A DNA stretch of 64,000 nt from Pyropia yezoensis (taxonomy: Eukaryota; Rhodophyta; Bangiophyceae; Bangiales; Bangiaceae), in assembly GCA_009829735.1 (NCBI GenBank), contig CM020619.1, positions 22,128,671-22,192,670 of the forward strand, read 5' to 3'. A model generated the notes under the pieces. That model searched no databases. It was not told the origin of the DNA and saw nothing but the letters and a program-made list of their open reading frames with translations. The translations under genes and the position numbers were made by a program. Below, one piece after another: positions 29,555 through 40,546 of this stretch. Each line of letters starts with the position of its first letter. The stretch's first letter is position 1.

Positions 29555-30054
29555 NNNNNNNNNNNNNNNNNNNNNNNNNNNNNNNNNNNNNNNNNNNNNN
29601 NNNNNNNNNNNNNNNNNNNNNNNNNNNNNNNNNNNNNNNNNNNNNNNNNNNNNNNNNNNNNNNNNNNNNNNNNNNNNNNNNNNNNNNNNNNNNNNNNNNN
29701 NNNNNNNNNNNNNNNNNNNNNNNNNNNNNNNNNNNNNNNNNNNNNNNNNNNNNNNNNNNNNNNNNNNNNNNNNNNNNNNNNNNNNNNNNNNNNNNNNNNN
29801 NNNNNNNNNNNNNNNNNNNNNNNNNNNNNNNNNNNNNNNNNNNNNNNNNNNNNNNNNNNNNNNNNNNNNNNNNNNNNNNNNNNNNNNNNNNNNNNNNNNN
29901 NNNNNNNNNNNNNNNNNNNNNNNNNNNNNNNNNNNNNNNNNNNNNNNNNNNNNNNNNNNNNNNNNNNNNNNNNNNNNNNNNNNNNNNNNNNNNNNNNNNN
30001 NNNNNNNNNNNNNNNNNNNNNNNNNNNNNNNNNNNNNNNNNNNNNNNNNNNNNN
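29555..30054. other. Assembly gap of exactly 500 N
   Basis: The round length suggests a placeholder of unknown true size. An antisense ORF is cut at its left edge and an LTR starts two bases after its right edge, so the rest of that ORF plus pol and gag are presumably missing. Frames that run through the Ns are meaningless. Confidence 0.95.
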
Positions 30055-30056
30055 GG

Positions 30057-30525
30057 TGTGGGCAAAAACCACTCGCACACACAGTACCCAAGTTGGGGCG
30101 GTGTGCGAGGGCTGCCTCCCGTGTCGGGGGAACCGGAAGAAGTGCAAGTCGCACACACTCTATCCCTGTTGTGGGGCAATCCCCCCACGGACAAACAAGA
30201 AGATGGTGTGTGGTCCAACAGTTTCTTGGTCGGGACGGGGACGCAGGGCCAAGCCCCGCTGTCCCTCCCCTTATCCCCCCAGGGTCCACTCAGAATCTCG
30301 CCACTCAGAATCTCCCACCCCAGCACCTGCCCACCGGGCCACACGAAAATTCAAGACGATAAATGCAGAAAACCCTCAAATCCAAGTTGGATTTACTACT
30401 AAGCTAACTATCCCGAACTTAGGGAATATGGACCCAAATGCAGGGGGAGGAACGGATCAGGCTAGTGGCCTGCCGCCCCTTGCATGGCACGTGTTGCCCC
30501 CTACCTGGGGGTCAATACTGCCACA
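30057..30525 (-). repeat. LTR3 (3' LTR of unit 2), 469 bp
   Basis: It matches the other LTRs except for one extra G near its start (TGTGGGCAAAA). The bases before it (GG) are compatible with the GGT/TGTGGC junction of the R-U5 duplication seen at LTR2, so that arrangement may be repeated inside the gap. Confidence 0.9.
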
Positions 30526-30867
30526 CTCCCCTCTCCTCAGTTCCGACCGACCCGGTCGGCCCTGTGAGGGGGTGCGTAAACGCACGTCTCGGCGTTGGGG
30601 GGGGACGCGACTTGCTGTCCCCCCTTGAGTACGTAACGCGGATGTGGAGGCGGTCACGTTGGCCGCCCCTCTCCTCAAGCTTGCCCACTTGGCAGCTTGC
30701 TCTCCTCGGTTCACACCTCACCACCACCACCACTTCTCCTTCACCTTACACGGGGCCACCCCACGCTGGGGAGGCCACCCGTTTACCCACGATCCGAGTC
30801 CCCCTCAACTCGAGGCGGGTCTCGTGCCGCGATAGCCAGGACGTCTCTCCCCAACTTGGGGAGAGCC

Positions 30868-32821
30868 ATGGCGACTCCGGGAGTGGAGACGGACTCTCTC
30901 GATGAGCGTATGGAGGACACCTCCTACGGTGCAGCGCCTGCCGGGACTTCCGGCGGGGGCTCCGCGATCGCTCCGGGGGGTGGGACTCCCGGCGTCACCC
31001 GGCTTTGGGGTCGTGGACGGCAGGATCTCCCCCGGAGGCGGGACAAGTGAGTGTCCCGCCGTGAGGCCTTGGGGCGGTGGTTTTACCCCCGCTGGGCCTC
31101 TGTATGAGGAGGGGTTGACTGTTCTTCGCTGTGGCCGGACTCGGGCGCAGCGATGGGTCGGGTAATGGGACGCCTACGGGAGAAGTATCCCCGTAGGGTC
31201 GGGTTCCCTGCCGGCTTCAGGACGGACCAGTTTGCCTTCCTGGACGACGAGGAGGTCGAGGACGTGCAGCGGGCCAAGGCCATGGTGGACCGCGGGGGAA
31301 CTATCCCGGGTCCCGGCGACTTGCCGATCTTCACTTGGGACGCGGTGGCAACTCGCCCCCCGTACCTTCACGAGGCCGATCCGCACACTCATCACTTTGA
31401 TGTGCGGATGGAGAAAGGACTTCCGGCGAGGTCCCTACTTGGTGACCTCGGCTCAACTTGAGTTTCCTCAGCAGTCTGCTGCCAGTAAGGAGCAATACTA
31501 CCCGAAGAAGCCCGAGTGGTGGCCTCAAGTTGAGGTCCCCTACGGTTCCGGCATTGTTGCCACGGTTGCTTGACCACTTCGGCTCCGTCATGTTGACGGC
31601 TGGCCCTGATCATCTGGTGTGGGCCATGTTGGCCACCCAGTGGCTCCTCGAGGTCATGTCGACCTGGGTGTCATGTGTTCAGCGGCGGGGGATGCTCTGG
31701 CATCTCCCCCTCCGGCTCATCCAGGGTTTGGAACAGCTCACCCCTCAGCTAGTTGCTGAGGGGTGCTCGTCAGGACAACTCACTCTACTTGAGGAGATGC
31801 TCCGCCTCCACAAGTTTATCGAGTGGGAGAGGCATTGAGCACAAGTTGCGCCGCCCCACTCGGGGCCCAAGGACGATGGCGCACTTCGCCAGTTCGTGTG
31901 GGTCGCTCGTGAACTTCACGACGGCCGTGTGGTCCTACGAGAGGGGTTGGGCATCGGGGACTACCCGTATGCCCCGGGGGTGGATCGTCACACTGCGCCA
32001 CCCCCGGACAAGCCCATAGTTATGGCTGTGCCCTCATATGATGACCATATGACTCAACCTACTGCGGGGCCCCAAGTCGGGGTCGCAGTTACACCCGGGT
32101 ACCGCCACCTCGGCGTGCCCCTCCGCTTCCTCCTGTTCCTTTCCAGCCTCACGGGAACATCCCGATCAGCGTGGCCGTGGAGTCATCCACACCGGTGTCT
32201 CCCAACTTGGGGGCCACCCTCCTGACGGTATACCCCAAGTTGGTGTTACCGCCCACGCCTCTAACCTCAGAGATGATGATCACCACGTTGGTGCGCACCA
32301 TTTCCTGGTTGGCCGCGTCGACCGCAACCCTCCAAAGTTCCGAGACTCCTCAACTTGAGGAGCGCGTTCGTACTGCAGTGGCGACCGCGAGTTGCGAGTC
32401 GGTGGCGGAGTTTTATGACGGCCGAGTTGGCTCGCATTGGGGCTATTATGCCCCAGCCAACCCCACTTGGGCGTGGCAAGCGTCGTGCGAGCCGGGCATA
32501 CTCGCCTCCTCGCCGTCGTCGCCGTCACTCGCGGCGCTCTCCTCCGTGTCGGAAGACGAGTTGTCTTACTCCGTCTCGGAGTCCTCTACCCCATCGGAGA
32601 CGGAGTCTGTCCAGCGTCTGCGTCGCAAACTTGCGCGCAAGACCAGGCAGAAGAGTAGCCACGGTCGGCGCCACTTGCGCGACCGTGAGGGGCGCGACGG
32701 TTCCGACTTGGAGCCGCCGCCCCTTCCAACGAGTGGAGACCGTTATCGGCGTGGGTCTCGCCGCTCGCCTCCACGTGAGGGCGAGGGCCGTGGAGTGGGA
32801 GAGTCTAGCATGCGTGCCTAG
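30868..32821 (+). pseudogene. Antisense accessory ORF, frameshifted copy in unit 2
   Basis: It aligns along its full length with the intact copy at 20189 but carries at least ten one- to four-base indels, for example near 30990, 31010-31055, 31090-31150, 31416, 31552, 31831, 31862, 32068, 32411 and 32541. Most fall in runs of G, C, A or T. Between them the sequence is nearly identical. Given the neighbouring gap, base-calling errors are a serious alternative to true decay. Confidence 0.85.
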
Positions 32822-32932
32822 TTGGCAGCTGCCTTTGTTGTGAGAGTGTGAGGGTTAGGGCTGTAGTTTAAAGCCACTCTGCGTACCACTTCGACTTGAA
32901 GCACTCTCTTGGCACTGTTGCTCGGCCTTCCC

Positions 32933-35900
32933 TCACGTTGAGGGAGGGCTGTTAGGGTCTATCTCGTTCCGGGCACAGTACGCCCGGACCTTCTCAGCAG
33001 GAAGGTCCTCCACATACTCCCACGTATCGTCCTTGGCTTTGTAGCCAAACCAACGCACCCTCAACATGAGGCGGTCAGTATCCTCATCCCAGCCGTGGTC
33101 GATGAACTTGTCGAACACGTACTCCTGCGGGCCCTGTTTGGCTGCAGGCAGCGAGGGCAGGCGCCACGTTTTCAAGGCACGCGCCCAAGCTGGGTCGCCT
33201 GCAGGCGGTGGTGCAACTTTGACCACGTCCTGTCCGTTCACTGTGCGGACCCCATCGTCACTTTCGATGGTGAAACGCCGCCCATCAGTACGAAGGACCT
33301 GGTACGGCCCCTTCGTCTGGAACACCAACTTACCCCCAGTTGGGGTGTGTGAGTGGACCAATACCCAGTCACCCTGCTCGGGGACATGCTTGGCGTTGCG
33401 CACCTTTTTGTCAAAGGTACGCTTGTAGCGCTTTTTGTGCTTTGTCCATCTCAGCCCTGACTTTAGGGATGAGGTTTTCAAGCCTAGCAGCGAACTCCGC
33501 CTTACTCTCAGTAGGAGTGGGCGTACTGCCACCATCCTCCCTAGTTGGGAGCGGCCGCCGCACGGCAATAGACCGCACGCGACGGGGGGTCACAAAAGCG
33601 AGGGGTACTTCCCCGGTAGATGAGTGAACCTGCGAATTGTAGGCAGTGGTCAGAATAGAAATGTATTGGTCCCACGTCTTCACGTGCTCACTCACATAAT
33701 GGCGCAGCTGCCTAACAATAGTTTTGTTGAAGCGCTCCACCTGCCCATTAGTTTGTGGGTGGTAGGGGGTGGCATAGTTTGCCTTAACCCCCAACATATC
33801 CAGCACTCCTTGAAACAGTACAGACGCAAATTGCGGTCCATTGTCCGATAGTGTACTATCCGGAATGCCATACGCGGCAACCCAGTGATCTAGGAAGGCT
33901 GACACGACCGACATGGCCGTGATCTCTGCCAGTGGGATCGCTCGCGTAAGTTTCGTGAAGCGGTCACAGATGACCAGGAGGTACTGGTTGCCCTCCTCGG
34001 TCACTGGCAGTGGCCCAAGGATGTCCATCGCCAACGCGGCGAAGGGCTCCTTGGCCGGGAACAATAGCATAGCCGTAGTAGGCCGCCGTTCCATCAGACG
34101 GTTCTGTGCACAACTTGTGCAGGCAGCCACCCAACTGTAGATGTCCACCACCATGGACGGCCAGTAGTACCTGGTCCTCAGGGTCTGGTACAGTTTACTA
34201 GACCCCAGGTGTCCACCCGTGGGAGCGTTATGCTCCCTCTCAAGGATACTGTCCTTGAGGGATGCGGGGACGACAAGTTGTTCGGTCCCCTGGAATACCC
34301 CCCTCCTCATGAGGAGGCCATCGTCTCCCAGGAAGAACCGCGTCTCCGCCACTGTATCCAGGGTATCCCTCTGCGACTTGCAGAAGGGATCCTCGGCCTG
34401 GGCCTTCACTACTTCGTCCAGGGACAGGGGCAAGTACTTCTTGTTCCCTGGCGCCTCGGGATTCAACGCCTGACCCGAGCGCGTGACTACCCCCACGATG
34501 GGGATGTCCTCATCGACTGGGGTGGTGTCCAGTCCCTCGGTAGGTACCCGAGAGAGGCCGTCGGCAAGGGCATGTTGCCTGCCAGGTCGGTACTCAATAT
34601 CAAAGTTGAAGGGTGCAAGTCGCACCCTCCACCGGTTGAGACGAGTGTTCGTACAGTCCGTCTTGAAGATGAACTGCAACGCGCGGTGGTCGCAGCGGAT
34701 GAGGAACTTCTCACCCTCTAGGTAGTGACGAAGTGACGTCACCGCCCATACCACTGCGAGTCCTTCCAACTCGGTGACTCCGTAGTTCTTCTCGGCCGAG
34801 TTTAGCCCCTTGCTGAAGTATCCCACCGGCAAGTACTCCTTGTCCGGCTGTTGCTGAAGCAACACACAACCAAGTTGGTCGTAGCTAGCGTCCACATCCA
34901 GGATGTAGTGGCCTCCCAACCTGGGAATAGCCAGGATAGGGGGCTTCAGCAGAAGGTCCCGAAGAGTCTCAAAGGATTCCTGCTCCACCCGACTTGGGGG
35001 AGGCAGGTTCTTCGGTAGCGTTGAGCTCACTAACTCATTCAACGGCTTCGCCACTTTGGCGAAGCCCTTAGTGAAACGTCGGTACACGTTACACATCCCG
35101 AGGAAGCTCCTCATCTGGGTCTGGGTCCGGGGGTACTGAGCCTTGCGGATGGCCCTCAAGTTTTTCTCGTTGACACTGAGACGCCCCGGACGGACAACAT
35201 GTCCCAAGTACTCCACCTCTTGAGTGAAGAGGTGGCACTTACTCGCCTTCAGTGACACTCCGGCGTCAGCAAGTAGCTTGAACACCTGGCCAAGATGGCC
35301 AATGTGTTCCTCCGGACTTCGGGAGAACACAATGATATCGTCTAGGTACACGAGACAGATCTGCCACCGTACTCCGGCCAGAATCATGTCCATAGCGCGC
35401 TGGAAAGTTGCCGGCGCGTTACACAGGCCAAACGGTAGGCGCTTGCACTGGTAGGTACCACAGTGACAGGTAAAGGTAGTTTTATGCCTGTCCTCCGGGG
35501 CAATGGGAATTTGCCAGTACCCCGCGTTACAGTCCAGGGTAGAGAACACGTTTGCCTCCCCCAGAGAGTCCAGACAGTCATCCATCCGAGGTAGGGGATA
35601 ACTATCCTTCACCGTGCTCTCGTTGAGCTTACGGTAGTCGATACAGAACCGGGGGGTCCCATCAACTTTGGGGACGATCACCACCGGACTCGCCCACTCG
35701 GCGTTGCTGGCCTCGATCACATCGAGGGCCTCCATGCGAGCAACTTGCTCCTTAACGAGGGCCCTTGAACGGGGACCCCCCCTATACGGTTGTTGGCGTA
35801 TAGGGGGCGCACCGGGTTTCAACTCGATCCGGTGTTGGGTAGCTCTCATGAGTCCCAATTGACCATCCCACAACTTGTGATATTGGTCCAAGAGGCGTTC

Positions 35901-36917
35901 AACTTGAACCCTCAACCTGGGTGGAACACCCTCCATGTTTACCTGGGGCCGAGGAGAGGCGGCCGACTTGGCTTGATGCTTCTCCTTTCCGGACTGCGGG
36001 TCGCTACTTGCGCCCGCGCTGAGGGTGACCGCTACTACCGGTCCCTCGTGTTGGTCGATATAGCCGAACTTGGCCCCCGACTTGAAGAACTTGGGCGACG
36101 AGCTCAGGTTCATCACCTGGATCCTCCACGGGACTCCGGCTTTGGAGTCCATCGTGCCAAGGGCAACATGCACTTGGTGCTTGCGAGCAAGACGGGGGTT
36201 AGGGTGCACCAACCCGTTCCCCGCATAATCAGTTACAACATCCACGTGCGCCACCGAGTTGGGGGGCAACATGACTTTACGGGCTAAACGCAGAGTAGCA
36301 GTAAACCCTTCCCTCACAGAACAAACAGGCTTCGACTGTGAAACTGTCACAGGAGCCACAGACTTTCCCTTACCAAGGATGGGGATAGTCTCCCCATTCA
36401 TCAACTTGACCCAGTACTCAGGGCCACAAATCAAAGGCACTTGTGTTACGACATAAGGGGTACCCAGAAGCAGGGGTACCGATATATTCTCAACTACACC
36501 ATAGGTCACGTCGACCTCATGGGTCCCCAACCGAGTTGGTAGGGTCACGGCACCAACGATGGGAAGTACCCCACCATTGATATCGATCAGATGGTCAGCT
36601 TTAGACTTCCAGCGTTGGAGCCTCATCCCCTTTGGTAATAGCGACTTGCGTATCAAGGAGGCTCCTGACCCGGTATCAAGTACGATACGGGCACAACAGG
36701 CGCGGCCGGGGGCAAGTTGCACCCGTCCAGCCACCTGGAAGTTCTCACCCGTCAGCACCGCGATGACCCGACGTGGGTTTACGTTCTTGGGAAGTCCCAC
36801 CCGAGGTGGGCGGACTCCCTTAGGTCGCCGCAGTATCCGACACGGTTGGTTCGTCCTCTTGGCCCACTTGGCCGAGGCTGCCGTTGTGAGCTTCGGACGA
36901 CCAGCTCCAACGGTCAT
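32933..36917 (-). pseudogene. pol: Pol of unit 2 with one frameshift
   Basis: It is nearly identical to pol of unit 1 with a few substitutions (for example DPKSG to DPQSG). A run of four T at 22742-22745 of unit 1 is five T here, near 33432-33436. That shifts the frame after MDKAQK in the linker beyond the integrase core, so protease, RT, RNase H and the integrase catalytic core stay in one 1168-codon frame and the GPY/F module and chromodomain continue in another. The start codon overlaps the gag stop as in unit 1. A single homopolymer difference may be an assembly error. Confidence 0.9.
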
Positions 36918-38860
36918 TCGTTTCCCGCCGACTTGGCGTCCGAATCTGAGGGCGAAGGGGACGACGACGAGTCCGAGGACGACGTGTCCGCCCCCTCCGT
37001 CGAGGGTGTGGCGACCGCCACCACTGGTCGAGACCCACCCTCGCGGCGTGAACGCACTTCGTTCGTAGCCGACTTCTTACTCGCATTCCTAACAAGCTGT
37101 TGGATGCGTTTACTCAACTTGGGGCAATCATATGCCCAGTGACCATCGGAGTTGCAGTTCCAACACCGATGATCAGTTCCCGGAGGGGTCTTCCCAACTG
37201 GGGAAGACGACGAGGTACCTTGGGAAGTTCCCACGGCAGCTACCACCCTCTCCTTGCGGATTCGGCGTGCCTCTCGCAACTCTCTGGCCTGGCGCGCCTC
37301 TTCCCGTTCCTTGGCCAACTCGGCCTGACGCTCCTGGCGTTGTTCCTCCCGCAACTTGCGGTAGGCCTCGCCTCTGCGGTAGGCGAACCTAGCCAACTCG
37401 GCCAGGGTCGCCCGGGCAGTGTTATGCTCCCGGGTCTCCATCCGGACTGACCAGTGGAGTCCTTCCACAAACCGACTCTTCACCACAGCTTGTGGATGAA
37501 GAAACCCACAAAGATTGTTGAGCTTACGGACTCGCTCCGCAAAGGACAACTCGTCCTCCGCCTCTTCCTGATGGGCTTGCGTAAACTCCTCGACTTGAGA
37601 AGCCAACGCCGCTTCATCAACCATGGCCCTCAACAACCAGTTGACGAGCTCCAAATAGGACGTCACCTCCCCAGCGCCTCCACTTGAGGAGCTGGGCATG
37701 ACGGACATAAGTTCTGTCCGCAGGTCTCCCTTCGTAAACTCCTGTAGCATGTAAAAAGCCATGCCTTCACTTATGGCATTGTCGTCACAGGCTTTTGTGA
37801 AACGACGTAGGAACTCAAAGACACGGAGGGGGGGAGTTCCATCCCACTCCGCTTTGTGCCCAAAAGAGTGAAGTGCATTCTTCTTGGCACGGCCCATGGC
37901 TCGGGCCTGGTCAGGACCATACGCCACCGACTTGTTGTGGAGGGCGTAGGTCTCACAGTCAAAGATCCTCTGGTAGACCGGGTTGGCTACCTGGATCTTG
38001 GGCGGCACCTCACGTTGAGGGAACAGCCGCTGTGGCACTGGGGTAAGTCCACCCTCAGTGCCTGTAGTCTGGTACGGCGAGCTTGGTGTAGCCGCCGGCG
38101 TTTCCGAGGGGAACTCCCCCGTGAAGGGCATACGCCCCACCGCGTATGGTGTGGCTCCCTCGTTGGGAGTCACAGGTGTCGCCCCCAGTTCGGGGCGACC
38201 CGAGATAGGCGTGGGGAGGGATTCCCCCTGCGCCTGTGGGCTCGAAAGCCCCAATCCGGTCTGGACATTCAGGCCATCTGGCAAACTCGCTACAATCTGA
38301 TTCAGAATAGTATTCGTCATCGTGACCACCAGGTCCGGCAAAGTCTGCCGCAACACATTGGTCGCCTCCCGACGGACAGTTTCCGCGAGGAGTGGATTGA
38401 CGACTCCAGTTGAGTCTCGGTCCGCCTCCGGGAGTCCACCTGAGGGGTAACCACGTTCCTCAGGGGTCTCAACCGGGGGCATGGGCGCGAGCCCATCGCC
38501 GACCAACGGAGGTCCGCCGTCCTCCGAAAGCCTAGTTGGCGATGGCTCCATGCCAAAGTTGGCTCCAACCCGAGTGGAACTCGCGGGGACAGTCCTCACC
38601 CCTTGGGACGTTCCCGTTGAGTATACCACGCGGTGGCCAGACTTCGGCCCACCCACGTCAGAAGTGTCACCCGAGTGAACTCCCGACTGAGTCGGGGTGG
38701 CCTGTTGCCCGCCCGCACTTCCAGTCCTGCTGGCTTGAGGGACCTCTAGTCCCTCTGCGACCCCAGGTAAACCCACCTGTGTCTCACCAGTATTCAAAGG
38801 CACTGAAGTACGTGCGTCACCCGTGTACTCCCCGGACGACGGGGGGTCCGAGCTAGCCAT
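36914..38860 (-). CDS. gag: Gag of chromovirus unit 2
   Basis: 648 residues from the ATG at 38860, intact and differing from the unit 1 gag at only a handful of residues (for example RTPF to RMPF, FGHRAE to FGHKAE, RIRNE to RIRKE, PSSPS to SSSPS). It has the same layout: disordered N-terminus, helical capsid-like region, CCHC knuckle CWNCNSDGHWAYDC and acidic tail ending GNE. The TGA overlaps the pol ATG by four bases. Confidence 0.94.
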   Translation of the reverse strand: MASSDPPSSGEYTGDARTSVPLNTGETQVGLPGVAEGLEVPQASRTGSAGGQQATPTQSGVHSGDTSDVGGPKSGHRVVYSTGTSQGVRTVPASSTRVGANFGMEPSPTRLSEDGGPPLVGDGLAPMPPVETPEERGYPSGGLPEADRDSTGVVNPLLAETVRREATNVLRQTLPDLVVTMTNTILNQIVASLPDGLNVQTGLGLSSPQAQGESLPTPISGRPELGATPVTPNEGATPYAVGRMPFTGEFPSETPAATPSSPYQTTGTEGGLTPVPQRLFPQREVPPKIQVANPVYQRIFDCETYALHNKSVAYGPDQARAMGRAKKNALHSFGHKAEWDGTPPLRVFEFLRRFTKACDDNAISEGMAFYMLQEFTKGDLRTELMSVMPSSSSGGAGEVTSYLELVNWLLRAMVDEAALASQVEEFTQAHQEEAEDELSFAERVRKLNNLCGFLHPQAVVKSRFVEGLHWSVRMETREHNTARATLAELARFAYRRGEAYRKLREEQRQERQAELAKEREEARQARELREARRIRKERVVAAVGTSQGTSSSSPVGKTPPGTDHRCWNCNSDGHWAYDCPKLSKRIQQLVRNASKKSATNEVRSRREGGSRPVVAVATPSTEGADTSSSDSSSSPSPSDSDAKSAGNE

Positions 38861-38960
38861 GTTGGCTAACGATCCGTATGACACGGTCCAAGTCCACCGT
38901 TCCTCTGAGACAGAGGGCCCCCTACACCCGGGTGCACCCGGAGGTAAAGTTTACCTCTGT

Positions 38961-38977
38961 CCCCTGCTGCTCCACCA
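38961..38977 (-). promoter_or_regulatory. Primer-binding site of unit 2
   Basis: Same TGGTGGAGCAGCAGGGG sequence and 2-nt spacing as in unit 1, next to LTR4. Here no extra R-U5 piece intervenes. Confidence 0.75.
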
Positions 38978-38979
38978 AA

Positions 38980-39447
38980 TGTGGCAAAAACCACTCGCAC
39001 ACACAGTACCCAAGTTGGGGCGGTGTGCGAGGGCTGCCTCCCGTGTCGGGGGAACCGGAAGAAGTGCAAGTCGCACACACTCTATCCCTGTTGTGGGGCA
39101 ATCCCCCCACGGACAAACAAGAAGATGGTGTGTGGTCCAACAGTTTCTTGGTCGGGACGGGGACGCAGGGCCAAGCCCCGCTGTCCCTCCCCTTATCCCC
39201 CCAGGGTCCACTCAGAATCTCGCCACTCAGAATCTCCCACCCCAGCACCTGCCCACCGGGCCACACGAAAATTCAAGACGATAAATGCAGAAAACCCTCA
39301 AATCCAAGTTGGATTTACTACTAAGCTAACTATCCCGAACTTAGGGAATATGGACCCAAATGCAGGGGGAGGAACGGACCAGGCTAGTGGCCTGCCGCCC
39401 CTTGCATGGCACGTGTTGCCCCCTACCTGGGGGTCAATACTGCCACA
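38980..39447 (-). repeat. LTR4 (5' LTR of unit 2), 468 bp
   Basis: Full LTR with TGTGG/CCACA ends, followed directly on the right by a partial LTR. Confidence 0.95.
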
Positions 39448-39770
39448 ATGGTGTGTGGTCCAACAGTTTCTTGGTCGGGACGGGGACGCAGGGCCAAGCC
39501 CCGCTGTCCCTCCCCTTATCCCCCCAGGGTCCACTCAGAATCTCGCCACTCAGAATCTCCCACCCCAGCACCTGCCCACCGGGCCACACGAAAATTCAAG
39601 ACGATAAATGCAGAAAACCCTCAAATCCAAGTTGGATTTACTACTAAGCTAACTATCCCGAACTTAGGGAATATGAACCCAAATGCAGGGGGAGGAACGG
39701 ATCAGGCTAGTGGCCTGCCGCCCCTTGCATGGCACGTGTTGCCCCCTACCTGGGGGTCAATACTGCCACA
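39448..39770 (-). repeat. Partial LTR (U3-like piece), 323 bp
   Basis: It corresponds to LTR4 positions 39125-39447, that is the LTR without its first 145 plus-strand bases. It starts at ATGGTGTGTGG and ends at the terminal CCACA, and abuts the right-hand target duplication. Confidence 0.9.
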
Positions 39771-39775
39771 CGACC
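39771..39775. repeat. Target-site duplication of array, right copy
   Basis: CGACC follows the terminal CA of the array and matches 19375-19379. Rejoining the flanks places the insertion in the loop of a small inverted repeat (ATTCACC ... GGTGAAT). Confidence 0.8.
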
Positions 39776-40546
39776 CACGATGGTGAATCTTCTGACTTTT
39801 GGACGGAAATTCGACTAGGACTTCCGGCATACTAGTGCAGGGTAATGCTGCTGGTATTTGTTTCTTGGGATTTTTGCACGGGAGCCAGACGGATTTCTAC
39901 GCTTTGAGTGCTTTGCGTGTGGCATGATTTGATTGGTTTGTTTGAGTGTTCATTTTCTGAGTGTTTTTGAGGGGTTGCGTGAGCGTGTGAGAAGGGTTGA
40001 TTAGGAGGGGCAGCATAGCGGGGAGGGCCCACCTTGGCTGGCCAAGCAAGTAAACACCGTCTGGCTCCGACACATCTTGTTCCTGCCTTGGTGAGTGGAC
40101 CCGCTCACCACACGCAAGCTCCGTGTTCGGCTGTGTGGAGGTGCTCCGCTTCCGGTGTCCCAAGTTGGGATATCGGCAATACTCTCCTTCCTTCCCTGAC
40201 TCGGGGTTGGTGGTTGGGAGTACTGCTACAGTTGGTGGATCAGCGGGGGAGAGGATATCGATTTGGTACCTCCCTTGACCGGAGAAGGGACCAAGTTGGC
40301 CCCTCTCCCCCTTCGGCACCGAGACTTCCGGTGACCCGATCAACTCGCCTACTTTCCGAGCGTTCGCTGGGTGACGAGGTCGGCCACCGTGAGTCCTGGT
40401 GGGAGACCCGGAGTTTCAAGAAACCTCACCGCCTTCCCTGAGGTAGGTGGAGGGGTGGAACGTGCTTCAGGAACTCCCTAGCTGACGATCCCCGACTCTG
40501 GACACCGTTTGGTCGTTTTGGTTGACTCCACGTGACTCTTGTGGAG
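39776..40546. other. Flank and 5' region of the older chromovirus
   Basis: The 5' LTR of the plus-strand element ends at 40230 (GCTACA), two bases before its primer-binding site at 40233-40249. Its left boundary cannot be set because no second LTR copy is present in the window. 40250-40546 is the leader before gag. It contains the palindromic TCCCAAGTTGGGA near 40159. Confidence 0.55.
40233..40249 (+). promoter_or_regulatory. Primer-binding site of older chromovirus
   Basis: TGGTGGATCAGCGGGGG differs at three positions from the site of the young element, has the same 2-nt spacing from a CA-ending LTR, and is followed by a gag gene on the same strand. Confidence 0.65.

Larger units (their letters stand above)
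19380..39770 (-). mobile_element. Tandem array of a Ty3/gypsy chromovirus
   Basis: Order on the plus strand: LTR1, internal region 1, R-U5 piece, LTR2, start of another internal region, 500-N gap, LTR3, internal region 2, LTR4, U3 piece. Units share single LTRs rather than having two each, and the entire block has one 5-bp target duplication. Copies are nearly identical at nucleotide level, so amplification is recent. gag and pol read leftward, while an extra ORF in each unit reads rightward. The array separates the decayed gene on its left from DNA that resumes at 39776. Confidence 0.95.

Noticed and set aside
29079-30628. Frames spanning the N gap
   Set aside because: Translation through unknown bases is meaningless.
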